Source: Planctomycetota bacterium
Lineage (GTDB): Bacteria > Planctomycetota > Phycisphaerae > WQYP01
NCBI GenBank assembly: GCA_021800165.1
Contig: JAJYZF010000041.1
Coordinates: 1 to 34,671 of the forward strand
Reading direction: 5' to 3'
DNA: 34,671 bases
Below, piece by piece: positions 17,357 to 27,335 of this stretch (position 1 is the first letter of the stretch; every line of letters starts with the position of its first letter). A model generated the notes under the pieces. It was not told where the DNA came from, did no database searches, and saw only the letters and a program-made list of their open reading frames with translations. Both the position numbers and the translations under genes were made by a program.

Positions 17357-18999
17357 AGCCGGAAGAATTAACAGCCATGGCGGAAAAAGCCCGCAAACAG
17401 GATGCTCATTTTGCCCATCACATTCACGTGTGTACCGAATCGGGTTGTGTAAGCTCGCAAAGTGATGTGCTCTTAAAAAATATCGCCGATCAGGTACAGC
17501 AACGTGGTCTTAAGGGCACGGTCTGCGTCAAAGGTGTAGGGTGTATGGGTCTCTGCTGCAACGGCCCTCTGCTCAAGGCCGACGATACCATGTATCAGTT
17601 CGTCAAGCCGGAACATGCCGGTGCCATTGTGGAAAGTCTTGCCGCCCAACCGGTGGCGGAATTGGTTTGCGATACCAAGCAGCCCTTTTTCACTCGACAA
17701 AAATTAATTGTGCGCGAAAATGCGGGATTCATTGATCCGGAGAATCTCGCCGATTGCGTCGCCCACGGAGCTTATCGGGCGTTGCTTAAAGTGCTCACCA
17801 CCATGACGCCGCAACAGGTTATCGCGGAAATATCCGCCTCGGGTCTGCGGGGACGCGGCGGAGCTGGTTTTCCGACCGGTCTGAAATGGGCCACCGTTTC
17901 CAAGGCCGGCGGCCGAACGAAATATGTCATTTGCAACGGCGATGAAGGCGATCCGGGAGCCTTTATGGATCGCAGCGTCATGGAAGGCGACCCACACCGC
18001 GTGCTGGAAGGCATGGCCATTGCCGCCTATGCCGTCGGAGCGGGGCAGGGAATTCTTTATGTTCGGGCGGAATATCCATTAGCGGTTAAACGCCTCACCC
18101 GGGCCATCAACCAGGCCCGGCGTGAAGGCCTGTTGGGCCATGGTCTGTTTGGCTCAAATTTTGATTTTAACGTCGAAATACGTCTCGGAGCGGGGGCATT
18201 TGTCTGCGGCGAGGAAACCGCCCTTATTGCCAGCGTGGAGGGAAAACGCGGCATGCCGCGGCCCCGGCCGCCGTATCCAGCCAACTCCGGCCTGCACGGT
18301 TGTCCAACCCTGATCAACAATGTTGAGACCTTTGCCAATGTTCCCGCGATCATCGACCGTGGCGGCCAATGGTTTGCCGGCATCGGCACGGAAAAGAGCA
18401 AAGGAACAAAAATCTTCGCACTTACTGGAAGAATCAAAAATACCGGTCTTATTGAAGTGCCCATGGGTATGCCGCTGCGGGAAATTATCTACGATATCGC
18501 CGGCGGAATTCCCGATGGCAAAGCTTTTAAGGCCGTCCAGACCGGCGGGCCTTCCGGCGGCTGCATTCCCGCCGAACATCTGGATATCACTGTCGATTAT
18601 GAATCCCTGACCAAATTGGGCTCGATCATGGGGTCGGGCGGCATGATTGTCATGGATGAAACCAGCAACATGGTGGATGTGGCGAGATTTTTCATGGAAT
18701 TCTGCAAAAGCGAAAGCTGCGGCAAGTGCGTGCCCTGTCGAGTGGGCACGTACGAAATGCACGAACTGCTGGATCGCATCTGTAAACGCCAGGCGACCAT
18801 GGCCGATCTGAATCTGCTCAAAGAGCTTTGCGACATGGTCAAACAGACCAGCCTGTGCGGGTTGGGGCAATCGGCACCCAACCCGGTGCTTAGTACCCTG
18901 CGCTACTTTGAAAACGAATACCTGAAACTCATTCAAAGCGCCCCCACCGCTTCAGCCGACGATGGGGCAAAACATGTCGCCTTGGAGGTGCTATCATGA
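17353..18999 (+). CDS. hoxF: Hydrogenase diaphorase flavoprotein HoxF (NuoF-like)
   Basis: 548 residues. It binds FMN, a [4Fe-4S] cluster and NAD(H), and exchanges electrons between NAD(H) and the hydrogenase. An N-terminal thioredoxin-like [2Fe-2S] region (about 1-110) has Cys27, Cys32, Cys64 and Cys68. The NuoF core follows: [16 protein letters not shown] (FMN/NAD glycine-rich), [14 protein letters not shown], and [19 protein letters not shown]. The cluster motif is [13 protein letters not shown], with a later Cys in [13 protein letters not shown]. No C-terminal two-cluster ferredoxin domain of the HndC type is present. It overlaps both neighbours by 4 bases, indicating stoichiometric coupled translation with hoxE and hoxU. 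Confidence 0.95.
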   Translation: MKPEELTAMAEKARKQDAHFAHHIHVCTESGCVSSQSDVLLKNIADQVQQRGLKGTVCVKGVGCMGLCCNGPLLKADDTMYQFVKPEHAGAIVESLAAQPVAELVCDTKQPFFTRQKLIVRENAGFIDPENLADCVAHGAYRALLKVLTTMTPQQVIAEISASGLRGRGGAGFPTGLKWATVSKAGGRTKYVICNGDEGDPGAFMDRSVMEGDPHRVLEGMAIAAYAVGAGQGILYVRAEYPLAVKRLTRAINQARREGLLGHGLFGSNFDFNVEIRLGAGAFVCGEETALIASVEGKRGMPRPRPPYPANSGLHGCPTLINNVETFANVPAIIDRGGQWFAGIGTEKSKGTKIFALTGRIKNTGLIEVPMGMPLREIIYDIAGGIPDGKAFKAVQTGGPSGGCIPAEHLDITVDYESLTKLGSIMGSGGMIVMDETSNMVDVARFFMEFCKSESCGKCVPCRVGTYEMHELLDRICKRQATMADLNLLKELCDMVKQTSLCGLGQSAPNPVLSTLRYFENEYLKLIQSAPTASADDGAKHVALEVLS

Positions 19000-19727
19000 C
19001 TACATCCATAGATGTCGGAAGCGAATCCCTCACACTGCGGATCGATGACAAAGATGTCAGTTGCCGCAAAGGTGACACCGTTTTGCAGGTAGCCCGCGAA
19101 AATGGCATCGACATTCCCACGCTCTGCTATATGGAAGGGCTTAGCATCTGGGGTGGCTGTCGGTTGTGCATGGTGGAGATCGCCGGTTCTCCCAAGTTGC
19201 AGGCGGCTTGCGCTACGGTTTGTACTGAAGGTATGAATATCAGCACCCATTCCCCACGGCTGGAAAACTACCGCCGCATGATCGTGGAATTGCTCTTGGC
19301 CGAGCGCAACCATGTGTGTTCCGTCTGTGTGAGCAACGGCCACTGCGAATTGCAGGCCATGGCGGTAAAATTGGGCATAGACCATGTGCGGTTTCCCTAT
19401 CGTTTTCCCCATCTGGAGGTGGACAATTCGCATGATCGAATGCGGATGGACCATAACCGCTGCATTTTGTGCAGCCGCTGCGTGCGGGTTTGTGCCGAAG
19501 TCGAGGGTGCGCACACCAAGGATATCAAAGGCCGTGGCGTCTTGGCCGCTATCATCCACGACCTGGACCAGAACTGGGGTGAAAGTGAAACCTGCACCAG
19601 TTGCGGAAAATGCGTCAATATCTGCCCTACCGGAGCGCTGACCCATCGCGGAACGGCGGTGGGTGAAATGACCAAAAAAACCACGTTTTTACCTTATTTA
19701 ACCCTCATGCGGGAGGCCCAACCATGA
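18996..19727 (+). CDS. hoxU: Hydrogenase diaphorase iron-sulfur subunit HoxU
   Basis: 243 residues, matching the N-terminal part of complex I NuoG. It forms the electron wire between HoxF and HoxY. Four cluster sites are seen: a [2Fe-2S] site (Cys44, Cys55, Cys58, Cys72), a His-Cys3 [4Fe-4S] site (His106, Cys108, Cys111, Cys117 in [12 protein letters not shown]), and two ferredoxin-type [4Fe-4S] sites (Cys156/159/162/166 and Cys200/203/206/210). The protein stops after the second ferredoxin motif, as HoxU does, without the molybdopterin-like domain of NuoG. ATGA overlaps join it to hoxF and hoxY. Confidence 0.95.
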   Translation: MTTSIDVGSESLTLRIDDKDVSCRKGDTVLQVARENGIDIPTLCYMEGLSIWGGCRLCMVEIAGSPKLQAACATVCTEGMNISTHSPRLENYRRMIVELLLAERNHVCSVCVSNGHCELQAMAVKLGIDHVRFPYRFPHLEVDNSHDRMRMDHNRCILCSRCVRVCAEVEGAHTKDIKGRGVLAAIIHDLDQNWGESETCTSCGKCVNICPTGALTHRGTAVGEMTKKTTFLPYLTLMREAQP

Positions 19728-20290
19728 CCACGCCCACACCAAAACCTACTGTTGCCACCGTCTGGCTGGACGGCTGTTCCGGTTGCCACATGAGTTTGAT
19801 GGACCTTGATGAGCGGCTCATCACCCTGGCCGGGCTGGTGGAGGTGCTCCATTCTCCGGTGGTGGACCAGAAGCAGTTTCCACAGCAGGTCGACCTTACC
19901 CTTGTGGAAGGAGCCGTCAGCAGTGAAGAAGATCTGCACAAAGCCCTTATTATTCGCGCCCGCAGCAAATTGGTGGTGGCACTAGGCGACTGCGCCGTCA
20001 CCGGCAATGTGCCCGCTATGCGCAACTATTTTGACCGAACCGAGCTTTTCGCCCGGGCTTACGTGGAAAATGCCCAGGAACCGCCGACACCTGAAGAGCG
20101 GCAGGTGGTACTGCCTGTGGTGGGCGTTCCGCCCCTGCGCCCGCACGCTACGGCCCTCCACGAGGTCATCAAGGTGGATATGTTTTTGCCGGGATGTCCG
20201 CCACCCGCCGATGCTATATGGTACGTGCTCACCGAGATTCTGGCCGGACGTACGCCGGCGACCACCACGGTGTCACGTTTCGGCAAGTAG
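19724..20290 (+). CDS. hoxY: Bidirectional [NiFe] hydrogenase small subunit HoxY
   Basis: 188 residues, the short small subunit typical of group 3 cytoplasmic hydrogenases. It has only the proximal [4Fe-4S] cluster, no Tat signal and no extra clusters. Ligands are Cys18 and Cys21 in WLDGCSGCHMS, Cys90 in ALGDCAVTGN and Cys158 in FLPGCPPPAD. It passes electrons between the HoxH active site and HoxU. It overlaps hoxU by 4 bases and is followed after 42 bp by hoxH, where AGAGGAT provides a ribosome site. Confidence 0.95.
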   Translation: MTTPTPKPTVATVWLDGCSGCHMSLMDLDERLITLAGLVEVLHSPVVDQKQFPQQVDLTLVEGAVSSEEDLHKALIIRARSKLVVALGDCAVTGNVPAMRNYFDRTELFARAYVENAQEPPTPEERQVVLPVVGVPPLRPHATALHEVIKVDMFLPGCPPPADAIWYVLTEILAGRTPATTTVSRFGK

Positions 20291-20332
20291 TCGGCGCTGC
20301 GCTGACGCGGACGCGTAGAAGAGGATTTCACC

Positions 20333-21757
20333 ATGAATAAAACCATTACCATCGAAGGCGTGACACGAATTGAAGGCCATGCACGCATCACCATGACGCT
20401 CGATGACAACGGAAAAGTGTCCGAGGCCCAATTTCACGTCACGCAATTCCGGGGTTTTGAAAAATTTGTGGAAGGTCGTCCACTCACTGAAATGCCGGGA
20501 ATTATGGCCCGAATCTGTGGTATATGTCCGGTCAGCCATCTGATGGCCTCCGCCAAAGCCTGTGACGATTTATTGGCCGTGGATATCCCGCCCACCGCCA
20601 AGAAGCTGCGGCAGATCATGAACCTGGCCCAGATTGTGCAGAGCCATGCGTTGTCTTTTTTTCATCTTTCCAGTCCGGATCTGCTTTTTGGCATGGATGG
20701 AGATCCTGCCAGCCGCAATATTTTCGGCCTCATTCGCGATCATCCGGAGTTTGCCCGCGACGGCATTCTTCTGCGGAAGTTCGGACAGGACATCATCGCC
20801 TTGCTGGGTGAGAAAAAAATTCACCCCGCCTGGGTTGTTCCCGGGGGGGTCAATGCCCCGCTGACCGCGGAAAACCGCGATCTGATTCTGGCCCAAATTC
20901 CCGCCGCGCTTTCCCGCGCCGCCCGGGCGTTGGATTATTTCCACACAGTCCGGGACCACTACCCGGCCGAAGTGGACGCTTTCGCCAATTTTCCAACTCT
21001 TTTTGCCGGCCTTATTTCGCCAGCCGGACTCATTGAACACTACGATGGTACCCTGCGGTTTGTTGATGAACACGCCGCACCCGTGGCTGATTTAGCCGAT
21101 CCACACCAGTATCCAGCCATGATCGGCGAAGCTGTCGAAAAGCATTCCTATCTTAAATCACCCTACTTTCGGCCGCGCGGCTACCCGGATGGAATTTATC
21201 GCGTCGGGCCCCTCGCCCGGATTATCCTCGCCGAGCGGTGTGGCACACCACGAGCCGATGCTGAATTGGGCCTCTTCCGTACGAGGCTGGGCCGGTCGCC
21301 CCAAAGCAGTTTTCATTATCACTGGGCCAGACTCATCGAAATTCTCTACGGCATTGAAATGATTCAACGCCTGCTGGAATATCCGGACATTCTCAATACC
21401 CATGTCCGCTCACGGGCCAGACCCAACCGGCTGGAGGGCGTCGGCATTTCCGAAGCCCCACGCGGCACGCTCATCCACCATTACCGTATTGATGAGAACG
21501 CCCGCATGGTGTGGGCCAATCTCATCATCGCCACCGGCAATAACAATCTGGCGATGAATCGCGGCGTGCTGCAGGTGGCCCAGCGCTTTGTTGATGGCAC
21601 GCACTTGGAAGAAGGCATGTTAAACCGCGTGGAGGCCGTTATCCGGTGTTTTGACCCTTGCCTGAGCTGTTCCACCCATGCCTTGGGGCAGATGCCGCTC
21701 CGTATTGAATTGCTTAAGCCCAATGGAGAGTTATGCGATGTGCTGCAGCGCGACTGA
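20333..21757 (+). CDS. hoxH: Bidirectional [NiFe] hydrogenase large subunit HoxH
   Basis: 474 residues, the catalytic subunit that oxidises H2 or reduces protons at the Ni-Fe(CN)2CO centre. The four nickel-ligand cysteines are present as Cys62/Cys65 in [10 protein letters not shown] and Cys443/Cys446 in DPCLSCSTH. The last motif is the group 3d type. The expected endoproteolytic site is after His449, releasing a 25-residue C-terminal tail that begins ALGQMPL. N-terminal [15 protein letters not shown] is the usual opening. The gene is intact, lies after hoxY, and its 3' end overlaps hoxW by 20 bases. Confidence 0.97.
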   Translation: MNKTITIEGVTRIEGHARITMTLDDNGKVSEAQFHVTQFRGFEKFVEGRPLTEMPGIMARICGICPVSHLMASAKACDDLLAVDIPPTAKKLRQIMNLAQIVQSHALSFFHLSSPDLLFGMDGDPASRNIFGLIRDHPEFARDGILLRKFGQDIIALLGEKKIHPAWVVPGGVNAPLTAENRDLILAQIPAALSRAARALDYFHTVRDHYPAEVDAFANFPTLFAGLISPAGLIEHYDGTLRFVDEHAAPVADLADPHQYPAMIGEAVEKHSYLKSPYFRPRGYPDGIYRVGPLARIILAERCGTPRADAELGLFRTRLGRSPQSSFHYHWARLIEILYGIEMIQRLLEYPDILNTHVRSRARPNRLEGVGISEAPRGTLIHHYRIDENARMVWANLIIATGNNNLAMNRGVLQVAQRFVDGTHLEEGMLNRVEAVIRCFDPCLSCSTHALGQMPLRIELLKPNGELCDVLQRD

Positions 21758-22310
21758 TCTTGAACCGGCACCTATTGACACCCTGCTCATCGGCTATGGC
21801 AACACGCTGCGCACCGATGATGGCGTCGGACCGGTGGTGGTGGACCTTATCCGCCAGAGCCTGGGCCAGGCCGGTACCGCCGGTGTGGCCTGTCGCAGCG
21901 AGCTGCAACTCACCCCGGAACTGGCAGCGATTGTCGCCCGTGCCGGCCGTGTTATTTTTATTGATGCCAGTGTTGCACTTCCGGTGGGTCGTGTTTCGGT
22001 TACCCGCATCGCGGCCCAGCCCACGGCCGCCTGCTTGGGCCATCAATTTTCCCCGCCGCAGATCCTGGAACTCGCCCGTCTGGCCTTTGGTGCGGCGCCG
22101 CACGCCTGGGTAGTGGGCGTTGGTGTAAAATCGTTGGCGATTGGTCAGGGCTTAACGAGTGCGGTGGCGGATACCGCACGGCGTCTGGCCAGGCATCTGC
22201 GGTACCACCTTCCGCCGGTGGGCCGGCCGGCGGCGTACTGGATTTCCCGAACCACGCCGGTGCTCCCAGAAGATCGATGTCGAGTGGCGGCGCTGCCAAG
22301 AGAAATTTGA
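21738..22310 (+). CDS. hoxW: Hydrogenase maturation endopeptidase HoxW (HycI/HybD family)
   Basis: About 190 residues. It cleaves the C-terminal tail of HoxH after nickel insertion. The opening LLIGYGNTLRTDDGVGP is the family signature with the nickel-sensing acidic residue. IFIDASV supplies a second Asp, and LGHQFSPPQILELA the conserved His. The ATG at 21738 has GGAG nine bases upstream and overlaps the end of hoxH by 20 bases. In-frame starts at 21678 and 21723 are possible but lack such a site. The C-terminus past about residue 160 is a little longer than in many relatives. Location right after hoxH defines HoxH as the substrate. Confidence 0.93.
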   Translation: MCCSATDLEPAPIDTLLIGYGNTLRTDDGVGPVVVDLIRQSLGQAGTAGVACRSELQLTPELAAIVARAGRVIFIDASVALPVGRVSVTRIAAQPTAACLGHQFSPPQILELARLAFGAAPHAWVVGVGVKSLAIGQGLTSAVADTARRLARHLRYHLPPVGRPAAYWISRTTPVLPEDRCRVAALPREI

Positions 22311-22321
22311 AAGGACATTGT

Positions 22322-25300
22322 ATGTCAGATGTTAAACGTATCACCGTGGATGGCAACGAAGCCGCAACCAGCGTGGCTTATCGCACCAGCGAAACGGCCA
22401 TTCTTTACCCGATCACCCCCGCCAGCACCATGGGTGAACTCGCCGATGAATGGGCGGCCGCCGGCCAACTCAATATCTGGGGCAACGTTCCACAAATCAT
22501 CGAAATGCAAAGCGAAGCCGGAGCCATTGGCGCAGTCCACGGAGCCTTGCAAGCGGGATCCGTCTGCACGACCTTTACCGCCTCGCAGGGATTGTTGCTG
22601 ATGATTCCGACCATGTACAAGATTGCCGGCGAATTAACCAGCTTTGTCATCCATGTGGCCGCCCGGTCGCTGGCCACCCACGCCCTTTCCATCTTCGGTG
22701 ATCACTCCGATGTCATGGCCTGCCGCGGCACCGGTTTTGCCATGCTGGCGTCCGCTAGTGTTCAGGAAGCCCACGATCTGGCGGCAATTGCCACGGCCTC
22801 CACTTTGGCCGCACGCGTGCCGTTCGTCCATTTTTTTGACGGCTTTCGCACTTCCCATGAAATCAACTGCATTGACGCCATCGGCGACCAGCAACTGCGC
22901 GAGTTCATTCGCCCCGAATGGATCGCCGCTCATCGCCAACGAGCCCTCACGCCCGATGCCCCCGTGCTGCGCGGTACCGCCCAGAATCCGGATGTATTTT
23001 TCCAAGCGCGCGAGGCCTGCAATCCGTTTTATCAAGCCCTGCCCGGCATTGTTCAGGAGCAAATGCGGAACTTCGCCAAGATCACCGGCCGCGACTATCG
23101 CCCCTATGAATACGTGGGTGATCCGCAGGCCCAACATGTAGTGGTGGCCATGGGATCCGGTGCCCAGACGGTGGCCCAGACTGTTCAATACCTCAACGCC
23201 CATGGAGCCAAGCTCGGATGTGTAATCGTGCGGCTCTATCGTCCGTTTGCCGCCGAGCTTTTTACCGCCGTGCTGCCGCCGCACGTGCGGCGTATCGCGG
23301 TGTTGGACCGCACCAAAGAACCCGGCGCTATGGGAGAGCCGCTTTATCAGGATGTTCTCACCGCTCTGATGGAAGATTGGACCACCCCCTTGCCGTTGGT
23401 CATCGGTGGCCGCTACGGCTTGTCCAGCAAGGAATTCACTCCGGCCATGGTCAAGGCCATCTTCGACCATCTGGCTCTGCCCCAACCGCAACGGCATTTT
23501 ACCGTGGGCATTGTTGATGATGTAACCAAACTTTCCCTGCCCATCGGCGATGATCTGAATATTCAACCCACCGATACCATCCAGGCCATATTCTTCGGCT
23601 TAGGTTCGGACGGAACGGTAGGAGCCAACAAAAATTCGATCAAAATTATCGCCAGTGAAACGGGGCTTAATGCTCAAGGGTATTTTGTTTATGATTCCAG
23701 GAAGTCCGGTTCCATGACCGTATCACATCTGCGGTTCGGACAAAGCCCCATTCGCGCTGCGTATCTGATCCGCCAGGCCGGTTTTGTGGCCTGTCATCAG
23801 TTTGAATTTGTGGAAAAGCTGGATGTGTTGGAAGCCGCCGCTCCCGGCGCGGTAGTGCTATTCAACGCACCGTTTGCGCACGACCAACTTTGGTCCAACC
23901 TACCGCGGGAAATCCAGGAAGTCATCATCGCCAAGAAGCTCCGTGTTTACACCATCAATGCCGATGCGGTGGCCCACGCTGTCGGTATGGGCCGACGCAT
24001 CAACACCATCATGCAAACCTGCTTTTTTGCCATCTCCGGCGTAGTGGAACAAACTGAAGCCATTGCCGCCATCAAACGGGCCATCCGTAAAACCTACGCC
24101 AAACGGGGCGAAGAAGTGGTGCGGCGCAACTTTGAAGCCGTGGATAAAACGCTTGAAAATCTCCATCCGGTCACCATTCCGGCGGTGGCGGATTCCGGAA
24201 TTCATCAGACCGGATTCTTCAATGAGCAAATGCCCGAATTCACCCGGCGGGTGCAGTCCGTGATGCTTGCCGGAAAAGGTGACAGCCTGCCTGTGAGTGC
24301 GTTTCCCGTGGATGGAACCTGGCCCACCGGCACCACCCGCTGGGAAAAACGCAATATTGCCGCCGAAATTCCAATATGGGAACCTGGAATTTGCATACAG
24401 TGCAACAAGTGCGCCTTTGTGTGCCCACATGCCGCGATTCGGGCCAAGGTCGCCTCTGAAACCGATCTGACCGGGGCTCCCTCCACCTTCCATAGCGTGG
24501 CCTACAAAGCGCCGGACTTCAGGGGCATGCAATATATCCTCCAAGTGGCACCGGAAGACTGCACGGGTTGTGGACTATGCGTTCAAGTATGCCCCTCCAG
24601 AGATAAAGCCAATCCCAAACGCAAGGCCATCAACATGACTCCGCGCCTGGCCGTGCGCGATGTCCAGAAGGCCAACTACGATTTCTTTCTCAGTATTCCC
24701 GAATTGGATCGCAGCCGCATCACCCGACTCGACGCCAAGGCCAGTCAATTGATGTTGCCGCTTTTTGAATATTCCGGAGCTTGCGCCGGCTGCGGCGAAA
24801 CCCCTTATCTCAAACTGCTCTCGCAACTCTTCGGTGACCGCCTGATCATCGCCAACGCCACGGGATGTTCCTCTATCTACGGCGGTAATCTGCCCACCAC
24901 ACCCTACACCAAAGACGCCCATGGTCGTGGCCCGGCGTGGAATAACTCCCTCTTCGAGAACAATGCCGAATTTGGTCTGGGAATCGCCCTGGGCGTAAGC
25001 AAACACCAGCAGGAGGCCTGCCGATTGGTCAAGCAGCTCGCTGTGACTATCGGCGAGACCTTGGCCGATGCCTTGCTGATGACCGAACAGAGCAATGAAT
25101 ACGGCATCGCCCAACAGCGCCGGCATGTCACGGCCCTGCGCCAGGCCCTGCAACGCCTGAACACCCCGGAAGCCGCCACGCTTGGCCAACTCGCCGATTA
25201 TCTCGTTCGCAAAAGCATCTGGATCGTCGGTGGCGACGGCTGGGCCTATGACATCGGCTATGGCGGGCTCGACCATGTACTTAGCATGCCCTACGACATC

Positions 25301-25927
25301 AATGTATTGGTTCTGGATACGGAGGTTTATTCCAACACCGGCGGTCAGGCCTCCAAGAGCACGCCCATCGGTGCCGCTGCCAAGTTTGCCTCCCTCGGCA
25401 AGGACACCCAGAAGAAAGACCTGGGCCTCATGGCCATGAGCTATCGTCACGCCTATGTGGCCAGCGTGGCCTTTGGTTCCAATGACAATCAAACGGTCAA
25501 GGCCTTCAGTGAGGCTGCGGCCTATCCCGGACCATCAATGGTCATTGCCTATGCTCATTGTATTGCCCACGGTTACGATCTGAGCTTTGGCTGTGAGCAG
25601 CAGAAACTGGCTGTGGACAGCGGTATATGGCCGCTGTACCGCTACGATCCACGGCTGATCGAGCAGGCCAAACCACCTCTACAAATTGATGCAACCACCG
25701 TGCGGGCTGATGTCCGCAGTTATTTACGCAATGAAACCCGCTTCGCCATGGTTGAAAAAATTGATCCTGAGCGATTCCGGCGACTTTCCGAAGCGCGGGT
25801 ACGCAACACCGCCGATCGGCTCGCCCTGTACCATGAACTGGGCCATATCGCCTATCCCTACGCGCAGCCGCAAGCTGCTGCTGCCACAACTGCGGAAACA
25901 TCCGCGAAAGGAACGGTGCCCTCATGA
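22322..25927 (+). CDS. nifJ: Pyruvate:ferredoxin (flavodoxin) oxidoreductase
   Basis: 1201 residues, the single-chain form. It oxidises pyruvate and CoA to acetyl-CoA and CO2 with ferredoxin or flavodoxin as acceptor. Domain order: pyrimidine-binding TPP domain (YPITPASTMGELADEW), CoA/Rossmann domain II, domain III (GLGSDGTVGANKNSIKII), then a two-[4Fe-4S] ferredoxin domain with CIQCNKCAFVCPHA and CTGCGLCVQVCPS. The pyrophosphate-binding TPP domain follows, with SGACAGCGETPYLKLL, NATGCSSIYGGN and GGDGWAYDIGYGGLDH, plus YSNTGGQASKSTPIGA. The ATG at 22322 has GAAAGGA upstream; an in-frame ATG at 22277 inside hoxW is not supported. It lies 11 bases after hoxW and overlaps the next gene by 4, so it belongs to the hydrogenase transcription unit. 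Confidence 0.97.
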   Translation: MSDVKRITVDGNEAATSVAYRTSETAILYPITPASTMGELADEWAAAGQLNIWGNVPQIIEMQSEAGAIGAVHGALQAGSVCTTFTASQGLLLMIPTMYKIAGELTSFVIHVAARSLATHALSIFGDHSDVMACRGTGFAMLASASVQEAHDLAAIATASTLAARVPFVHFFDGFRTSHEINCIDAIGDQQLREFIRPEWIAAHRQRALTPDAPVLRGTAQNPDVFFQAREACNPFYQALPGIVQEQMRNFAKITGRDYRPYEYVGDPQAQHVVVAMGSGAQTVAQTVQYLNAHGAKLGCVIVRLYRPFAAELFTAVLPPHVRRIAVLDRTKEPGAMGEPLYQDVLTALMEDWTTPLPLVIGGRYGLSSKEFTPAMVKAIFDHLALPQPQRHFTVGIVDDVTKLSLPIGDDLNIQPTDTIQAIFFGLGSDGTVGANKNSIKIIASETGLNAQGYFVYDSRKSGSMTVSHLRFGQSPIRAAYLIRQAGFVACHQFEFVEKLDVLEAAAPGAVVLFNAPFAHDQLWSNLPREIQEVIIAKKLRVYTINADAVAHAVGMGRRINTIMQTCFFAISGVVEQTEAIAAIKRAIRKTYAKRGEEVVRRNFEAVDKTLENLHPVTIPAVADSGIHQTGFFNEQMPEFTRRVQSVMLAGKGDSLPVSAFPVDGTWPTGTTRWEKRNIAAEIPIWEPGICIQCNKCAFVCPHAAIRAKVASETDLTGAPSTFHSVAYKAPDFRGMQYILQVAPEDCTGCGLCVQVCPSRDKANPKRKAINMTPRLAVRDVQKANYDFFLSIPELDRSRITRLDAKASQLMLPLFEYSGACAGCGETPYLKLLSQLFGDRLIIANATGCSSIYGGNLPTTPYTKDAHGRGPAWNNSLFENNAEFGLGIALGVSKHQQEACRLVKQLAVTIGETLADALLMTEQSNEYGIAQQRRHVTALRQALQRLNTPEAATLGQLADYLVRKSIWIVGGDGWAYDIGYGGLDHVLSMPYDINVLVLDTEVYSNTGGQASKSTPIGAAAKFASLGKDTQKKDLGLMAMSYRHAYVASVAFGSNDNQTVKAFSEAAAYPGPSMVIAYAHCIAHGYDLSFGCEQQKLAVDSGIWPLYRYDPRLIEQAKPPLQIDATTVRADVRSYLRNETRFAMVEKIDPERFRRLSEARVRNTADRLALYHELGHIAYPYAQPQAAAATTAETSAKGTVPS

Positions 25928-26946
25928 ATCTTGCCACAACTTACATGGGATTTCAACTGCCCCATCCCCTGGTTCCCGGGGCTTCACCCATGTCCGACAA
26001 CCTTGATACCGTCCGCCGGCTTGAAGATGCCGGAGCTCCCATGATCATCATGCACTCTATTTTTGAGGAGCAACTGGTCCAGGAGCAGCTTTACGTGAAC
26101 TGGGCCATCGAGCAGGCCGAGGAAAGCTATGGTGAAGCCGCCAGCTATCTGCCCAAGCCGGGTGAATTTCGTCTCGGCTCTGATGCTTATCTCAAACAGG
26201 TGGCGAAAATCAAGGCTGCCGTGGCGGTACCGGTTATCGCCTCACTCAATGGACGTACCAAAGGTGGCTGGATTTCCTATGCCAAAGAATTGCAGCAGGC
26301 CGGGGCTGATGGCATCGAACTCAATATTTATGAAATGTCCCTGTCCGAATCCCGCGGGTCAGCCGATATCGAGCGCGAAGCCCTGGCGGTCATTGCTGCG
26401 GTGCGCGCGGCTGTCCAGATTCCGCTGGCGGTAAAGTTGTCACCTTTTTATACCGCTCCCATTCACTTTGCCACCCAAGCCGCCGCCGCCGGTGCCGGCA
26501 GTATCGTCATCTTCAATCGATTTTATCAGGGCGATATTGACATTGAAAACCTGACCGTGCGGCGTGAACTAAGACTTTCCACCTCTGATGAACTGCTGCT
26601 GCGTCTGCGCTGGGCTGCCGCGATGTATGGCCGCATTGACGGCGGATTGGCCATTACCGGTGGCGTGCAGACCTCTCGGGATATCATCAAGTGCATGATG
26701 GTCGGTGCTGATGCGGTGCAAATAGTTTCGGCCCTGCTGGAATCCGGCCCGGAACATCTGGCGGTTCTACGCCAGGGACTTATTGACTGGATGGAGCAGC
26801 ATGAGTACAGTTCGCTTAGCCAGATGAAAGGCTCTATGAGTCTGCCCCATACACCGGAACCGGAACTCTTTGAGCGCGGCAATTACATGCGGATTTTGCA
26901 AAGTTGGACCGTATCCGAAGCCACCCAGGACGGATTCTGGAGTTAG
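25924..26946 (+). CDS. Dihydroorotate dehydrogenase-like FMN protein
   Basis: 340 residues, an FMN-binding TIM-barrel protein of the dihydroorotate dehydrogenase superfamily, of the type repeatedly seen next to nifJ in anaerobes. Visible features: TTYMGFQLPHPLVPGASP at the start, GWISYAKELQQAGADGIELN, PLAVKLSPF, GAGSIVIFNRFYQGDID, and the C-terminal phosphate-binding LAITGGVQTSRDIIKCMMVGADAVQI. It is unlikely to be the pyrimidine-pathway enzyme: the substrate-loop region does not look like classical PyrD, and no other pyr gene is nearby. Its role beside pyruvate oxidoreductase is not known to me. It overlaps nifJ by 4 bases and is followed after 2 bases by hypA. Confidence 0.85.
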   Translation: MNLATTYMGFQLPHPLVPGASPMSDNLDTVRRLEDAGAPMIIMHSIFEEQLVQEQLYVNWAIEQAEESYGEAASYLPKPGEFRLGSDAYLKQVAKIKAAVAVPVIASLNGRTKGGWISYAKELQQAGADGIELNIYEMSLSESRGSADIEREALAVIAAVRAAVQIPLAVKLSPFYTAPIHFATQAAAAGAGSIVIFNRFYQGDIDIENLTVRRELRLSTSDELLLRLRWAAAMYGRIDGGLAITGGVQTSRDIIKCMMVGADAVQIVSALLESGPEHLAVLRQGLIDWMEQHEYSSLSQMKGSMSLPHTPEPELFERGNYMRILQSWTVSEATQDGFWS

Positions 26947-26948
26947 CC

Positions 26949-27335
26949 ATGCATGAAATGTCCATTGCCATGGAACTCCTCGGGCTGATCGAACGTCGCC
27001 TGCCCCCCGATGCGACGCTTGAGGCAGCGCAGGTCCGTATCGGACCCATGCATGGTGTGGTAGCCGAGGCTATGCAATGGGCCTGGCAGGCGACAGTGGC
27101 CGAAAAGGGCTGGCCGAAAGCCCGGCTGCTCATCGACACTCCACCCTGGCAATTGAAATGTCCGGCCTGTGGGCGGCAATGGAATCCGCAGGCGATGGAC
27201 GAACGCTGCGCTTGCGGCCACCTTGAGGCCCGGGTCGTGGGCGGTGATGAATTTCTGCTCCTTTCCATCGACGTGGTGCTGCCGCCAAAGACCGCGGTTC
27301 CACCACCGGCAATAACCAAGACAGGTGCGCTATGA
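26949..27335 (+). CDS. hypA: Hydrogenase nickel incorporation protein HypA
   Basis: 128 residues. HypA is a nickel and zinc binding metallochaperone working with HypB to insert nickel into the large subunit. The N-terminal MHEMSIAMELLGLIE includes the nickel-ligand His2 and Glu3, which fixes the start at 26949; a longer in-frame start at 26904 would hide them. The zinc site shows CPAC followed by CAC in DERCACG. The second half is Cys-x-Cys instead of the usual Cys-x2-Cys, an unusual spacing visible directly in the codons. A short Pro-rich tail follows the final beta strand. It starts 2 bases after the DHODH-like gene and overlaps hypB by 4. Confidence 0.94.
   Translation: MHEMSIAMELLGLIERRLPPDATLEAAQVRIGPMHGVVAEAMQWAWQATVAEKGWPKARLLIDTPPWQLKCPACGRQWNPQAMDERCACGHLEARVVGGDEFLLLSIDVVLPPKTAVPPPAITKTGAL

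Noticed and set aside
16844..19727. Complex I (NuoEFG) or [FeFe] hydrogenase (HndACD) interpretation of the diaphorase genes
   Set aside because: The third gene ends after the NuoG N-terminal clusters. It is followed directly by [NiFe] HoxY and HoxH, and no H-cluster domain is present.
22634..25492. Several long minus-strand frames opposite nifJ (310, 214 and 305 codons)
   Set aside because: They mirror the nifJ codons and are rich in Gly/His/Arg in the typical antisense pattern. No independent evidence for genes.
25924..26946. Assignment of the DHODH-like gene as pyrD of pyrimidine synthesis
   Set aside because: It is embedded with nifJ and hydrogenase genes with no other pyr genes nearby, and this sequence type is repeatedly seen next to nifJ. 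The specific function remains open.
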